Part shown: positions 16,232 through 25,518 of the stretch, piece after piece
How the letters are laid out: every line of letters starts with the position of its first letter
Position numbering within the stretch: the stretch's first letter is position 1
Assembly: GCF_029215985.1 (NCBI RefSeq)
Contig: NZ_JAEMVC010000002.1
Span: 62,001-126,000 of the forward strand
DNA from: Sulfurimonas sp. SAG-AH-194-C21
GTDB taxonomy: Bacteria; Campylobacterota; Campylobacteria; Campylobacterales; Sulfurimonadaceae
Length of the DNA stretch: 64,000 bases
Direction of reading: 5' to 3'
Translations under genes and position numbers: made by a program
Notes under the pieces: generated by a model
Databases searched by the model: none
Told to the model about the DNA's origin: nothing
Seen by the model: only the letters and a program-made list of their open reading frames with translations

Positions 16232-18787
16232 TTATTTGAGGATTTTACTGATTATCTCAAAAGTGTTTTTTGAGAGTCCATCAGTTGCTGCAATTCTCTC
16301 TAACTCTTTTTTCATAAGCTCTTTATTTGTTTTATTCATACGAGTATAAATTTTAAAAGCACCTGCCAATCCTGAAGCCATCTGTGCGTTTATCTTATCT
16401 ATTTCTATGATTTTATCTGCTACAAAAGAGTAAGCATGTCCATCTTTTGAATGAAAGTGTTTATAGTTTCTAGCAAACACACCTATAAGTGAGCGAACAA
16501 GGTTTGGTACTTTTTCATCATAGACCTCATCATTTTGAAGGGCTTGAACTCGGTCAAGGGTTCCACTTCTATGTGATGATGCTAAGATAGCGAAGTACTT
16601 GTTCATAACAAGTGTCTGGTCTTTATACTTAGAGTAAAAGTCAGCATGAGCTACTGACGCGAACTCAGGATGAGTATTTTCAAGTATATCTAGTGCTACA
16701 ACTCTATCACTCATACTCATTGACTCTTCGTACTGTTTTCTTGTCAGTGCTGCTAATGCCTGCGTTTCATTGCCTGAGAGAATACGAAGCACTCTATTTT
16801 TTAGACTGCGTTTACCCATACTTAGACTATCTAGCTCTGCATCTGTTTGATGGTTCTCTTTATAAAGAGCAAGAAGTTTTTCCTCATAAACGAGAGCTAA
16901 ATGCTTTGCAAGTTTTTCTTTTGCTTCATAAATAGGCTCAAAATCAACTTCCTCTTGTCTTTGCATAAGTGTAGAAACGGATGGAAGTTCTAAAAGAAGT
17001 GCCTTGTATGAGAGGTCTGTATCTAAACTCAGAAGTTTACCAAATGAGTCTGTAAACGCAGGGTTTATAGGAGAACCTTTCATCATAGACTCTATTGTCT
17101 CTATAGCAAATGCTTGTGTTGCCTCGTACTTGATAAAACTGTTTGTATCATGCTCTATCAAAAATGCAAACTCTACATTCTCTTGTTCTATTATGATAGG
17201 AGCGGTAAAATCTCTGTTAATAGAAAGCACTGGTTTTTCACTCAAACCCTTAAACTCAAATGTCTCTGTTTCTTTTGAGATAATGATCATCTCATTTACA
17301 ACTTCTTTACCCTTAGTATCAAGGAGTGCTATCTTTAAAGGGTAGTAAAAAGGTTTTTGAGCAGTTCCATCTACTGCGTTTGGTACAGACTGAGTAAGTG
17401 TTAAAGAGTAAATTCCATCACAAAAACTCTCACTTACAGAGAGTTTAGGAGTTCCACTCTGATGGTACCAGTTTTTAAACGCACGCAAGTCTACCCCACT
17501 AGCCTCAGACATTGCCCAAAGAAAATCATCTGTAGTAACAGCTTGTCCATCAAAACTCTCAAAGTATAAGTCTGTCGCTTTTCTATAGTTCTCTTCACCT
17601 AAAAGAGTGTGAATCATTCGTATAACTTCAGCCCCTTTTTCATAGATAGTTGCCGTATAAAAATTGTTCATACTTATGTACGACTTTGGCTGTATAGGAT
17701 GAGAAGTAGGAGAAGCATCTTCAACAAACTGTCTCTCACGAAGACTTTTTACATCTTCTATGCGTTGTACTTCTTTTGAGTTTAAATCTGCAGAAAAACA
17801 TTGGTCACGAAAAACTGTGAGTCCCTCTTTAAGTGTAAGTTGAAACCAATCCCTGCAAGTGATACGGTTTCCTGTCCAGTTATGGAAGTACTCATGGGCG
17901 ATAACAGACTGTATCCCCATAAAGTTTGCATCACTCGCTGTATCTGTGTCTGCTAAAACATAAGCGGAATTAAAGATGTTAAGACCTTTATTTTCCATCG
18001 CTCCCATGTTAAAACTATCTACCGCTACTATGTTATATATCTCTAAGTCATACTCACGACCATACTTTTCTTCATCCCAAGTCATAGCTTCTTTAAGAGA
18101 CTTCATTGCATGATCACACTTAGACTCATTACCTTTATCACAGTAGATATTAAGTTCTACATTTTCCCCTGAGGCTGTTACAAACGCATCGTTTATACTT
18201 CCTAAGTCTCCTGCTACAAGAGCAAAAAGGTAAGAAGGCTTTTTATGTGGGTCAAACCAAGTAACTGAGTGTCGTTCATTATCTAAAGAAAGTGACTCTT
18301 TTTTATTACCATTACTTAAAAGCACAGGGTACTTACTCTTATCTGCTATAACTGTTGTCGTAAAAACACTCATAACATCTGGGCGATCTAAGTATGGCGT
18401 GATGCGACGAAAACCCTCTGGCTCGTTTTGAGTGCAGAAAATATCACCTGACTTATAAAGCCCCTCTAGTTCTGTATTGTTTTGTGGATAGATTTTATTT
18501 ATTATTTTTATGCTAAACGCAGCGGGAACATTAAGTATAGTTAAGCTCTCACTCTCTATGATATAACGACTGTCATCTAACTCTAAACCGTTGATAGAGA
18601 GAGAGACTAGCTCAAGGTCTATACTATCGAGTCTTAAGTGCTTCTCAGCTTCATCACTCTTTTGTATCTTCATACTAGAAGTAACCACTGCATACTCTTC
18701 AAACAAGTCAAACTCTAAGTTTATACTCTCAATACTATAGGCTGGTTTTGTGTAGTTGTGTAGGTATATCTCTTTTATTTCACTCAT
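16232..18787 (-). CDS. pepN: Aminopeptidase N (M1 family)
   Basis: An 851-residue zinc aminopeptidase with the M1 signatures GAMENKG (262-268) for N-terminal recognition and HEYFH (298-302) plus E321 for zinc binding. Length and the C-terminal helical domain fit the bacterial PepN group. It removes N-terminal residues from peptides in the cytosol during peptide turnover; no signal peptide is seen. It stands alone, converging on the nucleotidase gene across a strong hairpin. Confidence 0.96.
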   Translation of the reverse strand: MSEIKEIYLHNYTKPAYSIESINLEFDLFEEYAVVTSSMKIQKSDEAEKHLRLDSIDLELVSLSINGLELDDSRYIIESESLTILNVPAAFSIKIINKIYPQNNTELEGLYKSGDIFCTQNEPEGFRRITPYLDRPDVMSVFTTTVIADKSKYPVLLSNGNKKESLSLDNERHSVTWFDPHKKPSYLFALVAGDLGSINDAFVTASGENVELNIYCDKGNESKCDHAMKSLKEAMTWDEEKYGREYDLEIYNIVAVDSFNMGAMENKGLNIFNSAYVLADTDTASDANFMGIQSVIAHEYFHNWTGNRITCRDWFQLTLKEGLTVFRDQCFSADLNSKEVQRIEDVKSLRERQFVEDASPTSHPIQPKSYISMNNFYTATIYEKGAEVIRMIHTLLGEENYRKATDLYFESFDGQAVTTDDFLWAMSEASGVDLRAFKNWYHQSGTPKLSVSESFCDGIYSLTLTQSVPNAVDGTAQKPFYYPLKIALLDTKGKEVVNEMIIISKETETFEFKGLSEKPVLSINRDFTAPIIIEQENVEFAFLIEHDTNSFIKYEATQAFAIETIESMMKGSPINPAFTDSFGKLLSLDTDLSYKALLLELPSVSTLMQRQEEVDFEPIYEAKEKLAKHLALVYEEKLLALYKENHQTDAELDSLSMGKRSLKNRVLRILSGNETQALAALTRKQYEESMSMSDRVVALDILENTHPEFASVAHADFYSKYKDQTLVMNKYFAILASSHRSGTLDRVQALQNDEVYDEKVPNLVRSLIGVFARNYKHFHSKDGHAYSFVADKIIEIDKINAQMASGLAGAFKIYTRMNKTNKELMKKELERIAATDGLSKNTFEIISKILK

Positions 18788-18849
18788 GCATTCTCTTTAT
18801 ATTATTTTTTTCAATTATAGTATATTATAACAAAATCAAAACAACTACT

Positions 18850-19581
18850 TTACATACTAAACTTAAACTCTTTTAGAACTCTCAAAAACACCTCATCAAG
18901 AGGAGCTTGGATTACAAGCTTTTCCTCTGTATACGGGTGTTTAACTTCTAAACGCAGAGCATGAAGCATTAGTCTGTGTATATCATACTGCTCTCTTACA
19001 AACTTGTTATGCTCCCCTCTTCCGTACTTTGTATCTCCTAAAAGATGATGGTTTATATGTTTCATATGTCGACGGAGTTGATGTTTTCGTCCTGTGTGAG
19101 GTTTTAGCTCAACTAGTGAGTAACGTACTGTGTCGTATCTGCCTACTTTAGCATCTATCTCAACTTGTCCTAAACATCTAAACGCAGTAGTAGCCTCTTT
19201 TGCTTCTTGTAGCTCAGACTTATCTTTATCACTAATCTTATCTAGTTTTTCAAGAAGTGCATGTTCTATCACTCCCTCACTCTCCACATACCCTCGCCCA
19301 ATGGCGATATAGGTTTTCTCTATTGTATGAGAAGAAAACTGCTCTCCCATAAGTTTAGCCGTGTGTGAATCAAGTGCAAAAAGCAAAACACCTGATGTTG
19401 GTTTATCGAGTCTGTGAATGGGGTAAACCCATTTCCCTATCTGCTTACTCAGTATCTTCATAGCAAAATATATCTCATGTTTGTCTATCATAGATTTATG
19501 AACAAGTAATCCTGTCGGTTTATTTATAGCAACTAAATACTCATCTTCATAAAGTATCTCTAGTTCATAATTTTCAAACAT
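18850..19581 (-). CDS. truC: tRNA pseudouridine synthase, TruC-like (RluA family)
   Basis: A 243-residue RluA-family enzyme. The N-terminus (EILYEDEYLVAINKPTGLLVH) and the catalytic motif HRLDKPTSG (Asp59) match TruC, which isomerises U65 in some tRNAs. RLMLHALRLEVKHP is the usual C-terminal motif. TruC rather than RluA/RluC/RluD is chosen because there is no N-terminal S4 domain and because of the WVYPIHRLD context. Another RluA subfamily is possible. Confidence 0.82.
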   Translation of the reverse strand: MFENYELEILYEDEYLVAINKPTGLLVHKSMIDKHEIYFAMKILSKQIGKWVYPIHRLDKPTSGVLLFALDSHTAKLMGEQFSSHTIEKTYIAIGRGYVESEGVIEHALLEKLDKISDKDKSELQEAKEATTAFRCLGQVEIDAKVGRYDTVRYSLVELKPHTGRKHQLRRHMKHINHHLLGDTKYGRGEHNKFVREQYDIHRLMLHALRLEVKHPYTEEKLVIQAPLDEVFLRVLKEFKFSM

Positions 19582-19605
19582 TTCTCTCCTTATCTTGCTA
19601 AATCT

Positions 19606-20862
19606 TTAAAAAGTATAGTTAAGAATAAGCTGTATTCTATCCCAATCAAAATCTGTTTTACTTATACTTTTAGCATCTTCTTGCGTTGCATATATACAAG
19701 CAATCAAAAAATCTTTATCGACATGATATTCCAAAGTAATATCTTGCTCTTTTACATGATATGTAGTGTTTTTAAAGTCTCCATTTGCATATAAAAAACT
19801 AAAATTTTGTGTTTCATATGTGAGTCCATATACCAAAGCATCAGTATCTTCATCTTGGATAATGTCATCAAGTATCATAGTGTCCATACTTGTAAAAAGT
19901 GTCCCGCCACCGAGACCACTAAAACTATGTTTTCCTTGCTGAGTCAAGGCTTTATCATAAGCTATATTTAAACCTACACCATAAGCTATAAACTCAAAAA
20001 GACCACCGTAAATCAATGTTTCAACACCGCTATTTTCAAGCTCTTTTTGATCTAAGTATTGTACCATAGTATGAATCGCAAAATCTTCGTTAAAGTCATA
20101 AGCGAAACCTCCATCGATGTAGAGAGAGTCTGTCTCCCCAGTTATGTTATAAAACCAAGCATTAAACTCTAAAGTTTCATCATAACTTACCCCGATTAGC
20201 TTAGTACCATTTGTACCTGCACTTACCCATCCATCATCAAGACCTGCATCATAACCCTGCCAAGAGTTTAAATATCCAGTCATAAACTCAAATCCAGCGA
20301 AATTATATGTAAGAAGGTAGGCTTCAAAACTATTTTTATTCATTCGTATCTCATCGCTATCTGCTAGAGGAGTGTCTATAACTTGTCTTCCTAAGCGAAT
20401 GTTAAAATCTTCATAAACATAATTTAAATAAGCCTCACCGAGTTCTGTGTAAGAGCCATTTGAAGAGGATATCTCAGGATTTTGCACACTACCACTTCCC
20501 GTAGCGATGCCTACATCATGAGAAGTAAATACTGACACTGCTGCATTAAAGCCATTAAACTCACCAAGTTCATACTTAATAATAGCACCTACAGCAGTTG
20601 TGTAAGTATCTTGTTTATTTTTGTAGTCATAAGGAGCATACAAAGCCTTTAACTGGCCACTTACTTTTGCTTCTAAAAACATCTTTTTAAAACTGTTTAC
20701 ATTTAATGGTACCTTATCTTCTTGTTGAATCAGGTTATCTATCGCCTTTCTTGGAGAGTGTATTCTCTCTCTTTTTGTTTCATTGTTGTCTATGGGTGCG
20801 TGAGCATATACATTAGTTGTAAGAAGTGCCAAAAAAAGTGCACTTTTTATTGTTCTTGTCAT
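19606..20862 (-). CDS. OprD-like outer-membrane porin
   Basis: A 418-residue exported barrel protein. A signal peptide (about 1-20, YA-HA) is followed by a short helical linker, then VSGQLKALYAPYDYKN as the first strand and many alternating strands ending in QLILNYTF with terminal Phe. The order of strands, including RLGRQVIDTPLADSDEIRMN, is typical of OprD-family porins of Campylobacterota. The substrate is not predictable. A 51-codon frame (20905-21060) may precede it on the same transcript. Confidence 0.85.
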   Translation of the reverse strand: MTRTIKSALFLALLTTNVYAHAPIDNNETKRERIHSPRKAIDNLIQQEDKVPLNVNSFKKMFLEAKVSGQLKALYAPYDYKNKQDTYTTAVGAIIKYELGEFNGFNAAVSVFTSHDVGIATGSGSVQNPEISSSNGSYTELGEAYLNYVYEDFNIRLGRQVIDTPLADSDEIRMNKNSFEAYLLTYNFAGFEFMTGYLNSWQGYDAGLDDGWVSAGTNGTKLIGVSYDETLEFNAWFYNITGETDSLYIDGGFAYDFNEDFAIHTMVQYLDQKELENSGVETLIYGGLFEFIAYGVGLNIAYDKALTQQGKHSFSGLGGGTLFTSMDTMILDDIIQDEDTDALVYGLTYETQNFSFLYANGDFKNTTYHVKEQDITLEYHVDKDFLIACIYATQEDAKSISKTDFDWDRIQLILNYTF

Positions 20863-20904
20863 AATCTATCCTGTTATATTTATATGGGGTTTATTAAGTC
20901 TAAA

Positions 20905-21060
20905 TTATGATGAGGGAGGAGAGTTTATCTGTAGTCTAAGTGGTTTTCCACTTAAAGTACAAACTGAGGAGACATCGGCATATATCTTTTGCAAAGATAC
21001 ATAGGCTTGTATCGCTGCTAATGAAAAGTAGTTTTTTCCAAAACCTTTAGGAATGTGCAT
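20905..21060 (-). CDS. Possible 51-residue small protein
   Basis: ATG at 21060 opens a 51-codon frame beginning MHIPKGFGKNYFSLAAIQAY with one Cys. Upstream on the same strand are a GAGAGA ribosome-like site and a TATAAT (21084-21089), in good spacing for a transcript reaching the porin gene. I know no homologue. It fills most of the gap between the porin and the riboswitch. It could be chance. Confidence 0.4.
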   Translation of the reverse strand: MHIPKGFGKNYFSLAAIQAYVSLQKIYADVSSVCTLSGKPLRLQINSPPSS

Positions 21061-21110
21061 AGTCTCTCTCAAATTTTTTCGCAATTATAGCGTGAGAAAA
21101 TTTATTGTGT

Positions 21111-21116
21111 TATAAT
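21111..21116 (+). promoter_or_regulatory. -10 element of the cobalt uptake operon
   Basis: TATAAT just upstream of the cobalamin riboswitch, giving a transcript start near 21122. Confidence 0.5.
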
Positions 21117-21124
21117 TTTGCTTA

Positions 21125-21260
21125 AACTTTAAAAGAATCAAGGTGAAAATCCTTAGCTCTCCCGGAACTGTAAACTACTTTTGTGTAGTCAAGCCAGATC
21201 GATTAAAGTATAAAACATTAACTAAGCAACGGGTTATTTGCTAGATTGACATAAGTAAAT
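21125..21260 (+). promoter_or_regulatory. Cobalamin riboswitch
   Basis: The leader carries the B12-box core: AAGGTGAAAATCC followed by AGCTCTCCCGGAACTGTAA (21140-21172), then a variable arm (ACTACTTTTGTGTAGT) and the second conserved block GTCAAGCCAGATC. These match the order of the cobalamin riboswitch consensus, somewhat diverged in the 3' half. It lies between the promoter and cbtB-cbtA-cbiM, so high adenosylcobalamin or B12 should lower cobalt uptake. Boundaries are approximate, and the expression platform near 21225-21290 was not resolved. Confidence 0.82.
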
Positions 21261-21291
21261 AGAGTATTGCTTCTTAAAACATAAGGAGAAT

Positions 21292-21471
21292 ATGATGACT
21301 AATAATATAGGTGTTGCAAGTTCAACACAAACACTTTCAAAAACAACAATGGCTTTTTTAACTGTATCAGTAGGAATTGTACTAGTTTATTTAGTAGCAC
21401 TTTCATCACCAATGCAACTTCACAATGCCGCACATGATGTAAGACACACCTCGGCTTTTCCATGTCACTAA
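21292..21471 (+). CDS. cbtB: CbtB, small cobalt transporter subunit
   Basis: A 59-residue protein too short for most gene calls. One membrane segment (about 21-39) is followed by a His-rich tail, MQLHNAAHDVRHTSAFPCH, the CbtB hallmark thought to bind cobalt. ATG at 21292 has AAGGAGAA (21283-21290) directly upstream; a second ATG follows at once. It lies just after the riboswitch and overlaps cbtA by 10 bases. Confidence 0.85.
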   Translation: MMTNNIGVASSTQTLSKTTMAFLTVSVGIVLVYLVALSSPMQLHNAAHDVRHTSAFPCH

Positions 21472-22166
21472 GACAGATTTTTTATACAGTACTCTTAACA
21501 GGTTTTATAGGGAGTGGAATTTTTACACTGCTTCAATCTTTTAGTAGTATTCCTCTTATTTTACATGCAGAACAGTTTGAAGATGGTAAACTTATAAACT
21601 ATGTAAACAACAATGAAGTAAAAATTAGTGATACACATGAAGCAGAGGAAGAAGAGGCCTGGGCACCAGCAGATGGAGCACAAAGACTCTTTTTTACATT
21701 TGTTACAAACTTTGTTCTAGCTATGGGTTTTACATTTTTACTCTGTGGCGTTTACCTTTATCTCCAAGAGCTTACGGTTTTTAAAGGTATGCTTGTAGGT
21801 GCTGTAGGATACATGAGCTTTTTTTTCCTACCAAGTATCGGTCTTACACCTGAACTACCTGGAACATTAGCCGCAAGTTTAGAGTCTCGTCAAATATGGT
21901 GGGTCTCAACAGTTCTTGCTTCTCTAGTAGGCTTTGGAGTTTTGTATTTTAGTAAAAACATTCTCTATAAAGCCTTAGCAGTAGTCGTGATACTTGCACC
22001 ACATATAGTGGGTGCACCACATCCAGAGTTTCATGCAGGAACAGCTCCTCTTGAACTTTTTGAGACATTTGTACAGACTAGTTTTGTTATAAATGCTATT
22101 TTTTGGCTCTCTTTAGGAGCTATCAGTGCATCTTTTTATAAGAAGTTCGCACCACAGTATATTTAA
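21462..22166 (+). CDS. cbtA: CbtA, cobalt transporter membrane subunit
   Basis: A 234-residue inner-membrane protein with about five to six hydrophobic segments. The N-terminus, FYTVLLTGFIGSGIFTLLQ, and later PELPGT and VGAPHPEFHAG match the CbtA family, which is found with CbtB under B12 riboswitches. Together they are predicted to import cobalt, though the mechanism is not established. It overlaps cbtB and is 21 bases before cbiM. Confidence 0.85.
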   Translation: MSLRQIFYTVLLTGFIGSGIFTLLQSFSSIPLILHAEQFEDGKLINYVNNNEVKISDTHEAEEEEAWAPADGAQRLFFTFVTNFVLAMGFTFLLCGVYLYLQELTVFKGMLVGAVGYMSFFFLPSIGLTPELPGTLAASLESRQIWWVSTVLASLVGFGVLYFSKNILYKALAVVVILAPHIVGAPHPEFHAGTAPLELFETFVQTSFVINAIFWLSLGAISASFYKKFAPQYI

Positions 22167-22187
22167 ATTAATTAAAAGGATAAACAT

Positions 22188-22874
22188 ATGCATATAGAAG
22201 CAGGTGTAGTAGATGGAGCAAAAATGCTCCTTAGTTATGGGACAGCAGTGGCTGTATTTGGTGCTACTGCAAAAGTGGCGTTTGACAACATGAGAGAAAA
22301 TGGAATTATTTCACTTCTTTTAAAAAGTATGATCGCAACTATCGTAGTATTCTTTTGTTTTGAAGTTTTACCTCACTATCCTATTGGTGTGAGTGAAGTG
22401 CATCTTATTTTAGGTACAACTATATTTTTAGTGTTTGGACTTGCTCCAGCAGCTATTGGCCTTGCACTTGGTTTAGCCATACAAGGGCTATTTTTTGCAC
22501 AGTTTGACCTGCCACAGTACGGTATAAATGTAACAACACTTCTAGCAAGTATGATGATTTTAGATATGGCTATGAAAAAAATAGTTCCTGCTAAAACAGC
22601 TTATAAAGATATAACTTACTCTCAGATGTTAAAGATGTCACTAGTATGGGAAGGTGCAGTTGTTTCATGGGTTGCGTTTTGGGCATTTTATGGTCAAGGA
22701 TTTAGCCTTACAAATGTAGAAAATGTCGCTACTTTTGGCTCGGCTTATATGGCTGTAGTTTTACTTGAACCTATCGTTGATATGGCAGTTTTAACAGCTG
22801 TAAAAGCATTTCACAAAACAGATGAATGTACAACTATTTTATTTGACAAAAGACTCTGTAAAGCTTCCGCTTAA
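22188..22874 (+). CDS. cbiM: CbiM-like cobalt ECF transporter membrane component
   Basis: A 228-residue membrane protein starting MHIEAG. The Met1-His2 N-terminus and H72 in VSEVHLILGT correspond to metal-binding positions known in CbiM/NikM. About six membrane segments follow. No CbiN, CbiQ or CbiO (ATPase) is nearby. It is the third gene of the riboswitch-controlled operon and ends before a strong terminator. A nickel role (NikM) is possible, but the context favours cobalt. Confidence 0.8.
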   Translation: MHIEAGVVDGAKMLLSYGTAVAVFGATAKVAFDNMRENGIISLLLKSMIATIVVFFCFEVLPHYPIGVSEVHLILGTTIFLVFGLAPAAIGLALGLAIQGLFFAQFDLPQYGINVTTLLASMMILDMAMKKIVPAKTAYKDITYSQMLKMSLVWEGAVVSWVAFWAFYGQGFSLTNVENVATFGSAYMAVVLLEPIVDMAVLTAVKAFHKTDECTTILFDKRLCKASA

Positions 22875-22890
22875 CTGGGTTGAGCCTCAT

Positions 22891-22930
22891 AGAGTAAGTT
22901 CTCTAACTTACTCTTTAACTCTTTTTTTAC
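22891..22930 (+). terminator. Rho-independent terminator of the cbt-cbiM operon
   Basis: AGAGTAAGTT and AACTTACTCT form a perfect 10-pair stem with a CTCT loop. The T-rich run TTAACTCTTTTTTT follows. It lies 17 bases after the cbiM stop. The same sequence recurs inside the CDF gene (29903-29943). Confidence 0.8.
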
Positions 22931-22940
22931 ATTTTAAAAC

Positions 22941-22977
22941 TTCATTGAGACCTTATTAGGATAAAATAATATAAAAT
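22941..22977 (+). promoter_or_regulatory. Tandem 11-base operator and promoter of the DISM kinase
   Basis: Two adjacent 11-base half-sites (TTCATTGAGAC and CTTATTAGGAT, 22941-22962) are followed after 7 bases by TATAAA (22970-22975). The same arrangement occurs at 25519-25555. Tandem 11-base repeats overlapping the -35 region are typical of OmpR/PhoB-type activators. Confidence 0.5.
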
Positions 22978-22996
22978 TCATTATGGAGACTCTTTT

Positions 22997-24844
22997 TTGA
23001 AAACATTATTTATTTTCCTTCTTCTTGTCTCTATACTCTTCTCTTTAGAGATTAATGATAAAAATATCGATATAAGTAATTTTCAAGTTAAATATCTTGA
23101 AGATAATGCTAGTCAATATACCCTCGACACTATTTTAAACCAAGACTTTAGTAAAACCATTTCAAATAAACACTCCTTTGGCAATATAAAAGACAGCACT
23201 ATCTGGGTCAAAGTGGAGTTGAGCATTCAAAGTGACATAAAGAAACTCTATCTTCAACATTTAGATACAGTAAGTGTGACAGATATTCACCTCTATTTTT
23301 TAGAAGGTAAAAAGCTCTTAAAGTCAGTAACAAGTGGAGTACAAAACAGTGAGACGAAGGCTTTTGATGCTTTGCTTAAAGTAGATGTGCAAAAAGGGAA
23401 AACCTATACATTTTTAGCAAAATACTCCACAAAAAATTCATTAATACTCAACTTAAACATATATGATGAGCAAAATTATTATGATTCTAAAAAAGATTTA
23501 CATATATTGTTTGCTCTATTTTTGGGTGTGATGGGTGCTCTTTTAATTTACAATATTTACCTCTATTTTGCTTTGAGGTATATTCAATATTTGTATTTTT
23601 TCATGATGGTGTTTGGATTGACTATATTTAACATGGCTCAAGTTGGGATTTTTATAGAGTTTTTCCCATTAAGCATTCATTTTTACGAATATTTATACTA
23701 TGCTATTTTTATAAAAATGATGTTTTTTTATCTATTTACCCAAAAGATTTTAAACACAAAACAGACAATGCCTTATGTACATATATATTTTACTTTTTCT
23801 ATCATATCTATAGTAGTTACTTTTCTTTACACGCTAGTGACCTCTTCCATATATGAGTACCTTCAAATGCTCTACTATATATTTATTTATGGAAGTATCT
23901 TAGGACTCTCTATACTTCTTTGGGCAATGTACAAGAGAGTGCCTTTTATATACCATTATAGTATAGCTACCGCACCATCGGTAGTGATGGCAATGGTATG
24001 GGCAAGTCTGTTTCTTGGATATATAGAGTACTCATACATTCCTCGCTATGGCTCTTTGTATGGTTCCATGTATGAAATGATGACGTACTCCATTCTAGTC
24101 TCTTACTATATAAAAACCATACAAAAAGAGAATGAACTTCAAAAATCCATCATGCACCAACAGGAGAAGCAGGCCTCTTTAGGAGAGCTACTTGTCTACA
24201 TTACACACCAGTGGAGAGCACCTTTAGCAACACTATCTTCTCTAGTGACACTCAATGAAGCAAAGTTGAAAAATGGCATAGAGATTTCAAAAGAGCAGTT
24301 AGAGGTGAGCATAGTAAAAAGTAATCAAGCCATTAAGTTTATGGCAGATACCATGGATAACTTCTCCTCCTTTTACAGTCCTTCAAAATTTAAAACAGAT
24401 TTTACAATACTTAGTGCGATAGAGAGTATTCAACAAATTATAGATAAAGATTTGTTAAGTTTTAAAATTGACTTAAGCATAACTGGAGATGAGAGTATCT
24501 CAATATATGGTGTTTCTAATGATATTTCTCAAATCATACTAGCATTCATTTCAAATGCAAAACATATTTTTAATGAACGCAAGATTCAAAATCCAGCGAT
24601 AGCAATACATTTTTATAAACGCAACAATAATGTCATACTAGAAGTGAGTGACAATGCAGGTGGTATTGAAGTAAAACCTATAGAAGCTATTTTTGAGCCA
24701 TTTGTAAGTGAGAGAGTCGGTACTCAGTCTGGCATAGGTTTATACATGGTAAAAAGTATTTTAGATGCAAGTGGCTCTAACATCAGTGTCAAAAATGAAA
24801 ATGGTGGTGCAAAGTTTACTGTTGTACTCAAAGAGGGACAATGA
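22997..24844 (+). CDS. 7TMR-DISM sensor histidine kinase
   Basis: A 615-residue membrane kinase. A signal sequence is followed by a periplasmic 7TMR-DISM extracellular domain (about 20-160, with DSTIWVKVEL), seven membrane segments (about 170-365), a short coiled coil, then HisKA with H404 (THQWRAPLATL) and an ATPase domain with SDNAGGI and GIGLYM. DISM domains are thought to bind carbohydrates or other small ligands. TTG start 22997 has GGAG 8 bases upstream. It overlaps its response regulator by 4 bases. Confidence 0.9.
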   Translation: MKTLFIFLLLVSILFSLEINDKNIDISNFQVKYLEDNASQYTLDTILNQDFSKTISNKHSFGNIKDSTIWVKVELSIQSDIKKLYLQHLDTVSVTDIHLYFLEGKKLLKSVTSGVQNSETKAFDALLKVDVQKGKTYTFLAKYSTKNSLILNLNIYDEQNYYDSKKDLHILFALFLGVMGALLIYNIYLYFALRYIQYLYFFMMVFGLTIFNMAQVGIFIEFFPLSIHFYEYLYYAIFIKMMFFYLFTQKILNTKQTMPYVHIYFTFSIISIVVTFLYTLVTSSIYEYLQMLYYIFIYGSILGLSILLWAMYKRVPFIYHYSIATAPSVVMAMVWASLFLGYIEYSYIPRYGSLYGSMYEMMTYSILVSYYIKTIQKENELQKSIMHQQEKQASLGELLVYITHQWRAPLATLSSLVTLNEAKLKNGIEISKEQLEVSIVKSNQAIKFMADTMDNFSSFYSPSKFKTDFTILSAIESIQQIIDKDLLSFKIDLSITGDESISIYGVSNDISQIILAFISNAKHIFNERKIQNPAIAIHFYKRNNNVILEVSDNAGGIEVKPIEAIFEPFVSERVGTQSGIGLYMVKSILDASGSNISVKNENGGAKFTVVLKEGQ

Positions 24845-25515
24845 AAATATTAAAACAGTGCAATATTTTGTTGCTAGAAGATGATAAAGAATTTGCTTCT
24901 AATTTAGTCCAAGTATTAGAATTATATTTTCAAACTGTATATTTTAAGACAAATATTTCAGATGCCCTAGCGATAGTGCAAAAAGAAAAGATAGATGTTA
25001 TCATAAGTGATATCCACTTAGAAAAAGAGAATGGTCTGGATTTTATAGCAACACTTAGAAAAGAGAAGAACGATATACCCATTATTATATTTTCAGGATT
25101 TAAAGATGAAAAGTATCTTTTTAAAGCTATTGAACTTGGTGTGATAGATTATATTGTGAAACCTTTTGATTTAAAGCGACTAGAAGAGGTTTTAAGTCGA
25201 TATGCTCAAACGCTTAGTGATAAACAAGACAACACTTATCAGATAAAAAACAATATGTATTTTGACATGGATAAAAAGATTCTCTATGAAGATGACAAAG
25301 AAGTGACACTCACTGCTAAAGAGTACCTGTTTTTAGCCTTTGCAATTGAGAAAAAAAGCTATATCCTTACCCGAGAGATGATAGAGAGTGCTGTGTATGG
25401 ACAAGAACTTATGAGTATAGCTGCTTTAAAAAATCTACTCTTTCGTATTAGAAAAAAGCTTGGAAAAGAATTTATTACAACCCTTCCTGAACTTGGGTAT
25501 AAAATCAACATATAA
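24841..25515 (+). CDS. OmpR-family response regulator
   Basis: A 224-residue regulator. The receiver domain has the acidic pair near 14-15, phosphoacceptor D57 (IISDIHL) and Lys in YIVKPFD. A winged-helix domain (about 133-224) ends in PELGYKINI. It overlaps the DISM kinase gene by 4 bases, so the pair forms a two-component system. The shared tandem repeats before the kinase and before the next gene are good candidates for its own binding sites. Confidence 0.92.
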   Translation: MKILKQCNILLLEDDKEFASNLVQVLELYFQTVYFKTNISDALAIVQKEKIDVIISDIHLEKENGLDFIATLRKEKNDIPIIIFSGFKDEKYLFKAIELGVIDYIVKPFDLKRLEEVLSRYAQTLSDKQDNTYQIKNNMYFDMDKKILYEDDKEVTLTAKEYLFLAFAIEKKSYILTREMIESAVYGQELMSIAALKNLLFRIRKKLGKEFITTLPELGYKINI

Positions 25516-25518
25516 GAC

